Positions 28,369 to 36,951 of a DNA stretch of 64,000 nt are shown one piece after another. The translations under genes and the position numbers were made by a program. How positions within the stretch are numbered: the stretch's first letter is position 1; every line of letters starts with the position of its first letter. The notes under the pieces were generated by a model. The model ran no database searches and was not told the origin of the DNA. It saw only the letters and a program-made list of their open reading frames with translations. The DNA lies in assembly GCF_016135805.1 (NCBI RefSeq), contig NZ_JADWOX010000018.1:1-64000 (forward strand), in the 5' to 3' direction. This DNA is from Caulobacter hibisci (GTDB lineage: Bacteria > Pseudomonadota > Alphaproteobacteria > Caulobacterales > Caulobacteraceae).

Positions 28369-29382
28369 ATGATTTTGCAGTCAGGCGCGCGTGTCGCGGT
28401 GGCCGGGGCCGGCGCTTTCGGCTCGGCGACGGCGCTGATTCTCTCCAGGCGCGGGTTCGCGGTCACGGTGTTCGACCCGGCGGCGCCGGGCGACAACGCG
28501 TCGGGAGTCGCCGCCGGCATGCTGGCTCCGGCCGCCGAGGCGGTGTTCGATCCGGTCTCGCGCGGCCACCTGCCGGTGCTGCGCCGGGGCCGCCGGCGCT
28601 GGGAGGCGTTCGCGGCCGAACTGGGCGTCGCCATCGACCGCCGAGGCCTTACGGTCGAGGGCGAGCCTGCGTTCCTGGCCGAGGTCGAGGCCGCCCTGGT
28701 CGAGGCCGGCGCACGCTTTTCCCGCACCCCCGAAGGCCTGTTCAGCGACGAGGACTGGAAGCTCGACGCCCGCCAGACCCTGGCGATCCTGCGCGACGCG
28801 GCCGAGACGGCGGGCGCAGTCTTCGAGGCGCGCGCCGTGACGGCGTTCGCCGATGGCCGGCTGAGCCTGGACGACGGCGCCGTGTCGCCCTTCGACGCCC
28901 TGGTCGTCGCCACAGGCGCGGGCGGGAAGGGACTGGCGCCGGAGCTGGCCGTATTGACGCCGATCAAGGGCCAGATCCTGCGTCTCGACGCCCCCCTGGC
29001 CGAGGGACCGGTCCTGCGCGGCCAGGGCGTCTATGTCGCGCCGGGCGCACGGCCGGCGATCGGGGCGACGATGGAAGCCGGGCGCGACGACCGCGAGGCC
29101 GATCCGGCGGTGGTCGAGCCGCTGCGCGCCGCCGCCGTGCGGCTGCGGCCGGACCTTGCCGGAGCTTCGGTCGAGATCGAGGTCGGCGTGCGGGCGACGA
29201 CGCCGGACGGCCTGCCGCGGGTGGGCGAGAGCCGCGCGCCTGGGGTGATCCTGGCGGCCGGGGCGCGCCGCAACGGCTGGCTGCTAGCTCCGCTTGTGGC
29301 CGACATGGTCGCGGCGTATCTGACGGGCGCCGATCCCGGAGAGGACGCGGCCGCCTTCCTGCCGCAACGGTTCGAAGGCTAG
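28369..29382 (+). CDS. FAD-dependent amino acid oxidase, ThiO (glycine oxidase)-like
   Basis: 337 residues of the D-amino-acid oxidase superfamily. N-terminal FAD dinucleotide motif VAVAGAGAFGSATALILSRR, acidic strand end VTVFDP, GVAAGMLAPAAE, and C-terminal VGVRATTPDGLPRVG and GARRNGWLLAPLVADMV, as in glycine oxidases. ThiO supplies dehydroglycine for the thiamine thiazole ring, but no other thi gene is in the window, so the substrate is uncertain. ATG at 28369 is preferred over the in-frame TTG at 28360. Followed by an acyl-CoA dehydrogenase 31 bases on. Confidence 0.8.
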   Translation: MILQSGARVAVAGAGAFGSATALILSRRGFAVTVFDPAAPGDNASGVAAGMLAPAAEAVFDPVSRGHLPVLRRGRRRWEAFAAELGVAIDRRGLTVEGEPAFLAEVEAALVEAGARFSRTPEGLFSDEDWKLDARQTLAILRDAAETAGAVFEARAVTAFADGRLSLDDGAVSPFDALVVATGAGGKGLAPELAVLTPIKGQILRLDAPLAEGPVLRGQGVYVAPGARPAIGATMEAGRDDREADPAVVEPLRAAAVRLRPDLAGASVEIEVGVRATTPDGLPRVGESRAPGVILAAGARRNGWLLAPLVADMVAAYLTGADPGEDAAAFLPQRFEG

Positions 29383-29413
29383 AAAACAAGACCAAGCGCA
29401 GGGAAGGGACGAC

Positions 29414-30577
29414 ATGGCCGGTTTCTGGCTGACCGAAGAGCAGGAAGCGATCCGCGAAGGCGTGGCCAAGGTGTGCGCCGCCTTCGACGACGAGTACTGG
29501 CGGCGGACCGACGAGACCGGAAACTTCCCCGAGGAATTCGTGGCCGCCATCGCCGAGGGCGGCTGGCTGGGCGTGGCCATGCCGGAAAGCGTCGGTGGCG
29601 CGGGCCTGGGCCTGACCGAGGCCGCCGTGATGATGCAGACCGTCGCCCAGTCGGGCGCGGGCTTTTCCGGCGCCAGCGCCATTCACCTCAACATCTTCGG
29701 CCCGATGCCGCTGGTGAAGTTCGGCACGGACGAGCAGCGTGAACGCCTGCTGCCGCGCCTGATCTCCGGCGAGGACAAGATGTGCTTCGCGGTCACCGAG
29801 CCCAATTCGGGCCTCGACACGTCCAGCCTCGAGACCCGGGCCGAGAAGGTCGACGGCGGCTATCGCCTGAACGGCCGCAAGATCTGGACGACCGGCGCCC
29901 AGCGGGCCAACAAGATCCTGATCATCGCCCGCACCACCCCGAAGGATCAGTGCGCCAAACCGACCGGCGGGCTGTCGCTGTTCTACACCGACCGCGAGAA
30001 GATCGAGGCCAAGCCGATCCCGAAGATGGGCCGCAAGGCTGTCGAGTGTAACATGCTCTTCATCGAGGACCTGTTCGTGCCCCAGGAGGACCTGGTGGGC
30101 GAGGAGGGCAAGGGCTTCCAGTACCTGCTGCACGGCCTGAACCCCGAGCGGGTGCTGTTCGCCGTCGAGGCCATCGGCCTGGGCCGTGCGGCCCTGGCCA
30201 AGGCGACGACCTACGCCAAGGAGCGCGTGGTGTTCGGCCGGCCGATCGGCCAGAACCAGGGCGTGGCCCATCCGCTGGCCAAGTCGTGGGCGGAGCTGGA
30301 GGCGGCCAATCTGCTCGCCTTCAAGGCTGCGGCCCTCTACGACGCGGGCAAGGACTGCGGGGCCGAGGCCAACGCCGCCAAGTACCTGGGCGCGGAAGCC
30401 GGCTTCACCGCCTGCGAGGCCTCGGTGCTGGCTCACGGCGGCATGGGCTACGCCAAGGAATACGACGTCGAGCGCTATTTCCGCGAGGCCATGATCGCCC
30501 GCATCGCGCCGGTCAGCCGTGAGATGATCCTCAACTTCATCGCCGAGCGCGTGCTGGGCCTGCCCAAGAGCTACTGA
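29414..30577 (+). CDS. Acyl-CoA dehydrogenase
   Basis: 387 residues with full ACAD fold: CFAVTEPNSGLDTSSLETRA (FAD contact), KIWTTGAQRANKILIIART, RVVFGRPIGQNQGVAHPLA and HGGMGYAKEYDVERYFREAM. The usual C-terminal catalytic Glu (IYEGT motif of medium/short-chain enzymes) is replaced by IAPVS. A Glu is present in NPERVLFAVEAIGLGRAA, the position used by isovaleryl-CoA dehydrogenase. It oxidises an acyl-CoA at C2-C3; chain type undetermined. GGAAGGGAC precedes the ATG. Confidence 0.88.
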   Translation: MAGFWLTEEQEAIREGVAKVCAAFDDEYWRRTDETGNFPEEFVAAIAEGGWLGVAMPESVGGAGLGLTEAAVMMQTVAQSGAGFSGASAIHLNIFGPMPLVKFGTDEQRERLLPRLISGEDKMCFAVTEPNSGLDTSSLETRAEKVDGGYRLNGRKIWTTGAQRANKILIIARTTPKDQCAKPTGGLSLFYTDREKIEAKPIPKMGRKAVECNMLFIEDLFVPQEDLVGEEGKGFQYLLHGLNPERVLFAVEAIGLGRAALAKATTYAKERVVFGRPIGQNQGVAHPLAKSWAELEAANLLAFKAAALYDAGKDCGAEANAAKYLGAEAGFTACEASVLAHGGMGYAKEYDVERYFREAMIARIAPVSREMILNFIAERVLGLPKSY

Positions 30578-30586
30578 AAACCCCAA

Positions 30587-30618
30587 CGCCCGCCCCCAGG
30601 ATACGCAGGGAGCGGGCG
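30587..30618. terminator. Hairpin between convergent acyl-CoA dehydrogenase and tonB genes
   Basis: CGCCCGC (30587-30593) pairs with GCGGGCG (30612-30618), with further partial pairing inside. No T tract. Confidence 0.4.
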
Positions 30619-30631
30619 CCGGCGGCCGGGC

Positions 30632-31360
30632 TTAGTCTGCGGCGTTGAAGCGGATGGGGATCCGAACCTGCGCGCCGTCGACCGCCTGGCCGTTCTCGAG
30701 CTGCGGCTTCATCTTGAAGAACCGCGCCAGCTTCAGGGCCGCCGAGCCGAAGCCCTCGCTGGCCGGGTTTTCATCGATCACCATGCAGTTCTGCACAGTG
30801 CCCTTGGCCGTGACCGCGCAGTTCAGCGTCGCCCCGCCCGAGACCCCGCGCCGCTGGGCGCTTTCGGGGTAGTAGCGCGACATGTCGTCGGCGCTGGGCA
30901 TCCTCAGCCACGTCGCCCGGGTGATGACCTTCGGCGCCGCGGTCGGCGGCGCGGGCGGCGACGGAGGACCGTCGATCGTCGTCACCGGTTCGCTGGGCTT
31001 GAACGGACCCGGGTCCTTCGGGATCGTCGTGACCAGCGGCTCGGTCTGGGTCTGGGTGGTGGGGACGGGCTCGCGGATCGGCAGCGGATTGCTGGCCTTG
31101 GGCGGTATGCGTTCGGCCTTCTCCGGCGGCGGGGGAGGGGGCGGCTTCGGCGGCGTGTAGATCGGCGCGATCAGGGTCGTATCCGGTTCGATCCGCTCGG
31201 GCAGGCCGCCGTACTTCTGGACGGCGACATAGGCCAGAACCGCCACGTGCGCCGCGCCCGACAGCGCCAGGGCGATGATCATGCCCTTGGAGAGCTTGCG
31301 CTTGTCGTCGCGGTCCAGGCCGGCGATGCGCGGGTTGAAGTCGGCGGGTTGGGCGATCAT
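30632..31360 (-). CDS. TonB-type energy transducer
   Basis: 242 residues. A short cytoplasmic N terminus, one membrane anchor (KGMIIALALSGAAHVAVLAYVAV), a long Pro-rich spacer (TPPKPPPPPPPEKAERIPPK) and a C-terminal TonB domain with two Cys (GATLNCAVTAKGTVQNCMVI) ending AQVRIPIRFNAAD. It passes proton-motive energy to outer-membrane receptors. No exbB/exbD is adjacent, so it uses partners encoded elsewhere. Convergent with the acyl-CoA dehydrogenase. Confidence 0.88.
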   Translation of the reverse strand: MIAQPADFNPRIAGLDRDDKRKLSKGMIIALALSGAAHVAVLAYVAVQKYGGLPERIEPDTTLIAPIYTPPKPPPPPPPEKAERIPPKASNPLPIREPVPTTQTQTEPLVTTIPKDPGPFKPSEPVTTIDGPPSPPAPPTAAPKVITRATWLRMPSADDMSRYYPESAQRRGVSGGATLNCAVTAKGTVQNCMVIDENPASEGFGSAALKLARFFKMKPQLENGQAVDGAQVRIPIRFNAAD

Positions 31361-31519
31361 GGCGACCTCCGTGAAGCGGCGTCGACCGGTGTCGACGTCC
31401 TGACGCTCCCACGCGAATTTACGTCTGTAAACATATAAAATTACGAACGTGATATTTTGTCGCTTGGACTATGGTCGGGGTGCGGCCAGAGCGCGCAGGG
31501 CGGGGCGCGTTAAACGTGG

Positions 31520-31535
31520 TTAAGCACGCGTTAAC
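31520..31535 (+). promoter_or_regulatory. CtrA box TTAA-N7-TTAAC
   Basis: TTAA at 31520-31523 and TTAAC at 31531-31535, 7 bases apart, match the consensus for the Caulobacter cell-cycle regulator CtrA. It lies 23 bases before the lytic transglycosylase ATG. The sequence CGTTAACCATGCTCG here is repeated exactly before fliL (from 61865). Confidence 0.7.
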
Positions 31536-31558
31536 CATGCTCGTTCAGACATTCGCGT

Positions 31559-32434
31559 ATGGCCGTCCAGTCCATCCGCAACGTCGTCGAGTCGGCGATC
31601 CAGCGCGCTTCCAGCGCGACCGGGGTCGACTTCACGTTCCTGATGGGCACCGCCAAGCGCGAGAGCGGCTACAATCCGGCCGCCAAGGCGCGCACCTCCT
31701 CGGCTTCGGGCCTCTTCCAGTTCGTCGATCAGACCTGGCTGTCCACGCTGAAGAAGCATGGCGCCAAGTACGGCTACGCCCGCTATGCCGACCTGATCCA
31801 GCAGGGCTCGGACGGCAAGTACCGGGTGGCCGGCGACGAGGCCCGCAAGGCCGTGCTGGGCCTCAAGCTTGATCCGCATGCCGCCTCGCTGATGGCCGGC
31901 GAGCTGGCCTCGGACCACGCCTCCTACCTGCGCGGCCGCGTCGGCCGTTCGCCGACCTCGGGCGAGCTCTACGCCGCCCACTTCCTGGGTCCGAAGGGCT
32001 CAGCCCGGCTGATCGAGGCCGCCAGCAACAGTCCCGGCGCCAGCGCCGCCTCCATGTTCCCGGAAGCGGCCGCCGCCAACCGCTCGATCTTCTATCGCGA
32101 CGGTCGCGCCGCCACGGTCGGCGAGGTCTATGCCAACCTAACCAAGTCCGCTGGCGGCGGCGGGGTCCCCGCGCCGGTGGCGCGCGAGGCCCAGCCGGAA
32201 AGCGCTGAGGGCTTCGTCCAGTACGCCTCCGGCCGTCGCCTCGACCGCATCCAGCAGCAGCAGGCCGTCGTCGACCTGGTGCTGCGCGGCTCGCAGGGCT
32301 TCGACGGCGCCTTCGGCGCCGGGCGCTCGGACGGCAGCGGGACCAGCCGCGTCGCCAACAGCCTGTTCTCGGCCGAGATGCTGCGCATGCTGTCGGACGC
32401 CAACACCGGCTCGTCGGGCGGCAGCGCGCGCTAG
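31559..32434 (+). CDS. SLT-domain lytic transglycosylase-like protein without signal peptide
   Basis: 291 residues. N-terminal goose-lysozyme-type fold with catalytic Glu in TAKRESGYNPAAKA and SASGLFQFVDQTWLSTLKKH, then GELYAAHFLGPKGSARLI. The C-terminal ~130 residues are low complexity (Ala/Ser/Gly rich) and without a known domain. There is no Sec signal peptide, so export could be by a flagellar or other specialised route, or the protein acts after release. A CtrA box precedes it, suggesting cell-cycle timing and a task at the pole or in flagellum/pilus assembly (inference). Confidence 0.8.
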   Translation: MAVQSIRNVVESAIQRASSATGVDFTFLMGTAKRESGYNPAAKARTSSASGLFQFVDQTWLSTLKKHGAKYGYARYADLIQQGSDGKYRVAGDEARKAVLGLKLDPHAASLMAGELASDHASYLRGRVGRSPTSGELYAAHFLGPKGSARLIEAASNSPGASAASMFPEAAAANRSIFYRDGRAATVGEVYANLTKSAGGGGVPAPVAREAQPESAEGFVQYASGRRLDRIQQQQAVVDLVLRGSQGFDGAFGAGRSDGSGTSRVANSLFSAEMLRMLSDANTGSSGGSAR

Positions 32435-33597
32435 CCCGCCATCGCCGCGATCTCCGCCTCGGAATAGCCCAGCTCCGCCAGCACCTCCGCCGTATGGGCT
32501 CCCAGCGCCGGCGCCGCTTTGCGCGACCCGTCCTCCACGTCCGAGAACCGGGCCGGCGCGGCCGGCGAGCGGAAGCCGTCGGGCGTTTCAACGAAGCAGC
32601 CTGCAGCGGCCGCCTGCGGGTCGTCGGCCAGGTCGCGCGGCGTCTGCCACGGCGCCCAGGTGAGGTCGCCGGTGTCGAGGGCGGCGGCGGCCGTGTCGTA
32701 GTCCATCGCGCCGAACGCTTCGTCGAGGATGTCGACCAGGGCGGCGGTGTTCTCGCGCCGGGCTCGGGCGCCGGAGAAGCGCGGGTCGTCGACCAGTTCG
32801 GGCTTGCCGACGGCGGCGGCGATCCTGGGCCAGTCGGTCCCGCCCTGGCGGGCCAGCAGGCAGATCCAGCGCCCGTCGCGGGTCTGGAAGAAGTTGGCCA
32901 GGGGCTGCACGGCGTCGCGGCGGGGGCGGGTGGAGGCCAGCTTGCCCAGCCGTAGCTGGATCGCCAGGTCCGAGCCGATGGCGTAGGCGCCGGTGCGCAG
33001 CAGCGAGGTCTCGACCAGCCGCCCGACGCCGGTGCGATGGCGTTCGTGCACGGCGGCCAGGATCGCCGAGACCGTGGCCAGGGAGGTGACGTGGTCGCCC
33101 ATGCCGGTGCGGATCGGGAAGGGCTCGGAGCCCTTGGGCGCGGTGATCGCCCCGACCCCGGCCCGCGACCAGAAGGCGGCCACGTCCATGCCCGGCTTGT
33201 CGGCGTCGGGCCCCGTGAGGCCGTAGCCGGTCAGGCTGCAGTAGATCAGCGTCGGGAAGGCGGCCCGCAGGGTCTCGTGGTCGAGGCCCACGCGGCGCAG
33301 GGCGGCGGGGCGGACATTGGTCAGGAAGATGTCGGCGGTGGCGACCAGGCGCTTGAGGGCCTGCGCGCCGGCCGGGCTGCGGATGTCGAGGACGACCGAG
33401 CGCTTGCCGCGGTTGTCGAGCTCGAAGACCGGATTGGCGGCCTGGTCCGAGCCGATCGTGTCGAAGAAGCCGCGCATCGGGTCGCCCTCGGGCGACTCGA
33501 CCTTGATCACCTGCGCGCCCCAGTCGGCCATGATCCCGGCCGCGCCTGGGGCGGCGATGTAGGTGGCCAGCTCGACGACCTTGAGGTCCCGCAGCAT
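32431..33597 (-). CDS. CaiB/BaiF (class III) CoA-transferase
   Basis: 388 residues. Start LRDLKVVELATYIAAPGAAG, then ADWGAQVIKVESPEGDPMRG, LDNRGKRSVVLDIRSPAG, and the catalytic Asp in KPGMDVAAFWSRAGVG. It moves CoA between carboxylic acids through an Asp-bound anhydride. The substrate is not evident. Its 3' end overlaps that of the convergent transglycosylase gene by 4 bases. Confidence 0.87.
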   Translation of the reverse strand: MLRDLKVVELATYIAAPGAAGIMADWGAQVIKVESPEGDPMRGFFDTIGSDQAANPVFELDNRGKRSVVLDIRSPAGAQALKRLVATADIFLTNVRPAALRRVGLDHETLRAAFPTLIYCSLTGYGLTGPDADKPGMDVAAFWSRAGVGAITAPKGSEPFPIRTGMGDHVTSLATVSAILAAVHERHRTGVGRLVETSLLRTGAYAIGSDLAIQLRLGKLASTRPRRDAVQPLANFFQTRDGRWICLLARQGGTDWPRIAAAVGKPELVDDPRFSGARARRENTAALVDILDEAFGAMDYDTAAAALDTGDLTWAPWQTPRDLADDPQAAAAGCFVETPDGFRSPAAPARFSDVEDGSRKAAPALGAHTAEVLAELGYSEAEIAAMAG

Positions 33598-33661
33598 CCG
33601 CTTCCTCCCGCTTTTCTAGTTGCGGGCAGGATGGGCGGTCGAACGCTTGTTGGGAAGGCTT

Positions 33662-35473
33662 CTAGGCCGCCCCGCGCGCGCCTTCCGAGCGAGGATTGCG
33701 GGTGAGGGCGGCGGCGTCGGCCACGGCGCGGGCCACGCCCGCCACGCTGACCGGCTTGCGCAGCACGGTGTCGGCGCCGGCCTCGGTGCACTCGCGGGCC
33801 TCGTCGGCGTCGCCGCCGATCACGGCGATGATCGGCATCTGGCCGTTGGAGCCCGGCATGGCGCGGATCTCGGCGGCGGTCTCGGGACCGTCGAGCACCG
33901 GCATGCGGCCGTCGAGCATCAGCAGGTCGAACTCGCAGACCTTGGCCAGGTCGACGGCGCGACGGCCGTTCTGGGCGTGGACCACCTGGTGGCCCAGCTG
34001 TTCGAGGATGGCGCGCAGCATGGCCGCGTTCAGGGCGTCGTCCTCGGCGATCAGCACGCGCAGGCTGCGCTGGACGTCGGGGGCGGCGGCCTCGGCGGCG
34101 GCCAGGGTCTCTTCCACCGGTTCCTGCGGGCAGGGGGCGGCGGCGTCGTAGGGCAGGAGCAGGGTGAAGCAGCTGCCGACGCCCAGGGCGCTGCTGGTCT
34201 CCAGGGCGCCGCCCATCAGCTTGGCCAGCTGGCGCGACAGCGACAGGCCAAGGCCCGCGCCGTTGACGCCGGCGCCGGTGCGCTCGATCCGGCGGAAGGG
34301 CTCGAAGGCCTGGTTCAGCTCTTCGGCCGACAGGCCGGGGCCGGTGTCGGCCACTTCGATGGCGATGCGCTCGCCGCGCGCCTCGATCCGCACCTCGACC
34401 CGGCCGCGAACGGTGTATTTCACCGCGTTGCCGATCAGGTTGGCGATGATCTGGCGGGTGCGCATGGCGTCGGCCATGGCCGCGCCGAGGAGACGGTGCT
34501 CCAGCGACGGATCGACATGGACGGCCAGCTCCAGCCCCTTGGCCAGGGCGTGGGGGCGTTCCAGCAGGGCCAGGTCGCGGACCAGGCGGACGGGCTCGAA
34601 GGCCTGGGTCTCGACGGCCAGGCGGCCGGATTCGGCGGTCTCGGAGTCGAGGGTGGCGTTCAGCACCGCGATCAGGTCCTGGGCGGCGTCGAGGGCGGCG
34701 TTGAGCTGCTCGCGCGACGGCGCGGCGCGGCCGCCCTTGCCGGCGGCGGCGGCCAGCACGTGGGTGACGCCGGTCAGGCCGTTGCGGATCTCGTGGCTGA
34801 GGGTGGCGACGATGTCGGACTTGGAGCGGGCCGTGCGCTCGGCGTCCTCGAGCACGCGCAGGCGCTCCTCGACCAGCGCCTCGTGGGTCACCGCCAGGGC
34901 GTGCTGCCGGCGCAGCATGCGGTTGACGATCAGGGCCATGGCCATGGCCAGGGCCAGGCCGCCCCAGGCCATGACGCCGACATTGCGGCTTTCGGGATGG
35001 CTGAACAGCGCGACCAAGGGGCCGGCGGCGGCGATCGGCGCGACGATCAGCAGGCATTGCAGCACCGGCGCGGCGAAGAAGATGCAGACCATGCCGGCGG
35101 CGGCAGCGAGCAGGAGCATCGGCTCGCGCGCCGGTCCGGCGCCCTCGGCGAAGGCCGACATCTGCACGACCGCGATCGCCCACAGCAATCCGCCCGCGAC
35201 CTGAAGCCGCAGGCGACGGTTCAGGTTCTCGGCGGCGGGGGTCTTCAGCCAGTTGGTGATCCCGTAGAACACGCCCCAGTTGATCGCGAACAGCACGAAG
35301 CTCAGCGACATCCAGACGGCGTTCTTGGCGAACGACCCGGCCCAGACAAAGAACGGCAGGCTTACGGCGAAGATGGCCAGGGCGTAAGGCAGCAGGGCCG
35401 TCTGCACGTCGAGCGCGAGCACGGTGTCGGCCCCGGGCCTGGTCAGGTCTTGGGTTCGGCGCTCGGCGAGCAA
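33662..35473 (-). CDS. Membrane-bound hybrid histidine kinase/response regulator
   Basis: 603 residues. About six N-terminal membrane helices (residues 25-180), a short coiled linker, HisKA with His227 in ATLSHEIRNGLTGVTHVL, HATPase (DTGPGLSAEELNQAFEPF, GAGLGLSLSRQLAKLMGG) and a receiver with Asp521 in FDLLMLDGRMPVLDG. The H-box has N-G in place of the usual T-P after HEIR. Divergent from a DUF2336 gene. No partner can be named; the layout resembles Caulobacter cell-cycle kinases but is not diagnostic. Confidence 0.88.
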   Translation of the reverse strand: MLAERRTQDLTRPGADTVLALDVQTALLPYALAIFAVSLPFFVWAGSFAKNAVWMSLSFVLFAINWGVFYGITNWLKTPAAENLNRRLRLQVAGGLLWAIAVVQMSAFAEGAGPAREPMLLLAAAAGMVCIFFAAPVLQCLLIVAPIAAAGPLVALFSHPESRNVGVMAWGGLALAMAMALIVNRMLRRQHALAVTHEALVEERLRVLEDAERTARSKSDIVATLSHEIRNGLTGVTHVLAAAAGKGGRAAPSREQLNAALDAAQDLIAVLNATLDSETAESGRLAVETQAFEPVRLVRDLALLERPHALAKGLELAVHVDPSLEHRLLGAAMADAMRTRQIIANLIGNAVKYTVRGRVEVRIEARGERIAIEVADTGPGLSAEELNQAFEPFRRIERTGAGVNGAGLGLSLSRQLAKLMGGALETSSALGVGSCFTLLLPYDAAAPCPQEPVEETLAAAEAAAPDVQRSLRVLIAEDDALNAAMLRAILEQLGHQVVHAQNGRRAVDLAKVCEFDLLMLDGRMPVLDGPETAAEIRAMPGSNGQMPIIAVIGGDADEARECTEAGADTVLRKPVSVAGVARAVADAAALTRNPRSEGARGAA

Positions 35474-35632
35474 GAATCGTATCCTCGGACAGTCAGGCGA
35501 GGACGCTACGTGGTCACGGTTTGCGGCCGGTTACGGCATATCGTTAATTCGGGCGGCTTTCAGGGCAAACAATCGTTAAGCCTAACCGCACATCCTTTGA
35601 TTCGACCGACAATCCGCAGAAGGCCAGGCCCC

Positions 35633-36766
35633 ATGGCCACCACCCGCGCCGCTCTCACCACCGACGACATCCGCATGCTCGTGAAGGGCGCGACGCCCGA
35701 CGAGCGCGCGCTGGCCGCTCACAAGCTGTGCCGCAAGATCGACCGCGCCGACCTGGGCGAGGACGAGCGCCAGCAGGCGCAGGAAATCCTGCGCGTGATG
35801 GCCGCCGACGCCGCCGAGCTGGTGCGCCGGGCTCTCGCCGTCACCCTGAAGACCTCGCCGCTGCTGCCGCCCGACGTCGCCAATCGCCTGGCCCGCGACG
35901 TCGAGAGCGTGTCGCTTCCGATCATCAGCTTCTCGCCGGTGTTCAACGACAACGACCTGGCCGAGATCGTCCGCCTGGGCGGGCCGATCCGCCAGATGGC
36001 CATCGCCCGCCGGCCCAAGCTGTCGAGCAAGATCACCGGCCTGCTGGTCGACCAGGCCTCGGAAGAGGTCGTCGCCACCGCCTGCGCCAACGACAACGCC
36101 CGTTTCTCCGACCTCGCCCTGCAAAAGGCGCTGGACCGCTTCGCCAAGTCGGAGACCGTGCTCAAGGCCGTGGCCTATCGCTCGGTGCTGCCGTTGGCGG
36201 TGACCGAGCGCCTGATCGACATGGTCGGCGACCAGCTGCGCGAGCACATCCTCGACCATCACGCCCTGTCGGCCGAGCGGACGCTGGAGATCATCGTCGG
36301 CGCCAAGGAGCGAGCCACGATCGACCTAGTGGACCAGGCCGGCCGCACCGCCGACCCGCAGGCCTTCGTCGCCCACCTGCATCGCGCCGAGCGGCTGACG
36401 CCGTCGCTGCTGCTGCGGGCCCTGGCCCAGGGCCACATGACCTTCTTCGAGTGGGGCGTGGCCGAGCTGGCCGGCGTGCCGCATCACCGTACCTGGCTGA
36501 TGGTGCACGACGCCGGCGCCCTGGGCCTGAAGGCCATCTACGAGCGTGCCGGCCTGCCGTCGCGCCTGTTCCCGGCCTTCCGCGCCGGGGTCGACGCCTA
36601 TCACGGCATGGAGTTCGACGGTCGCCCCGGCGAGCGCGAACGCTTCCAGGAGCACATGCTCCAGCGCTTCCTGACCTCGTCCCAGGCCGTCTCGCGCGAC
36701 GAGCACGACTACCTGCTCGACAAGCTCGACCGCCTGGCCGGCTTCAAGGCCCGCGCCGCGGGGTAG
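35633..36766 (+). CDS. DUF2336 domain protein
   Basis: 377 residues, soluble, largely helical. The pattern AADAAELVRRALAVTLKTSP, PIRQMAIARRPKLSSKITG, ATACANDNARFSDLALQKAL is that of HEAT-like helical repeats in DUF2336, a family nearly confined to alphaproteobacteria. Molecular role is unknown. The family often sits near signalling genes, as here beside a hybrid kinase. The ATG at 35633 begins MATTRAALTTDDIR. The stop is 7 bases from repeat element C. Confidence 0.82.
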   Translation: MATTRAALTTDDIRMLVKGATPDERALAAHKLCRKIDRADLGEDERQQAQEILRVMAADAAELVRRALAVTLKTSPLLPPDVANRLARDVESVSLPIISFSPVFNDNDLAEIVRLGGPIRQMAIARRPKLSSKITGLLVDQASEEVVATACANDNARFSDLALQKALDRFAKSETVLKAVAYRSVLPLAVTERLIDMVGDQLREHILDHHALSAERTLEIIVGAKERATIDLVDQAGRTADPQAFVAHLHRAERLTPSLLLRALAQGHMTFFEWGVAELAGVPHHRTWLMVHDAGALGLKAIYERAGLPSRLFPAFRAGVDAYHGMEFDGRPGERERFQEHMLQRFLTSSQAVSRDEHDYLLDKLDRLAGFKARAAG

Positions 36767-36773
36767 GGGACTT

Positions 36774-36938
36774 CCTTCTCCCCTTGCGGGAGAAGGTGGC
36801 GGCCGAAGGCCGTCGGATGAGGGGTTTCTCAGAACCTTCAGCCTCCGCATCAGGTCGTTCCGCCGTCGTGGCGGACAGGGCTTTCGACCCCTCACCCGAC
36901 CTGCTTCGCAGGCCACCCTCTCCCGCAAGGGGAGAGGG
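36774..36938. repeat. Gene-free inverted-repeat element C
   Basis: Left hairpin CCTTCTCCCC-TTG-CGGGAGAAGG then GGCGGCCGAAGGCCGTCGGA and TGAGGGGTTTCTCAGA; right arm CGACCCCTCACCCGACCTGC, TTCGCAGGCCACC and hairpin CCCTCTCCCGC-AAG-GGGAGAGGG. It lies 7 bases from the DUF2336 stop and 13 bases from the hflC stop, filling the gap between two convergent genes. Confidence 0.75.
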
Positions 36939-36951
36939 ATCGGGCCAGGAA

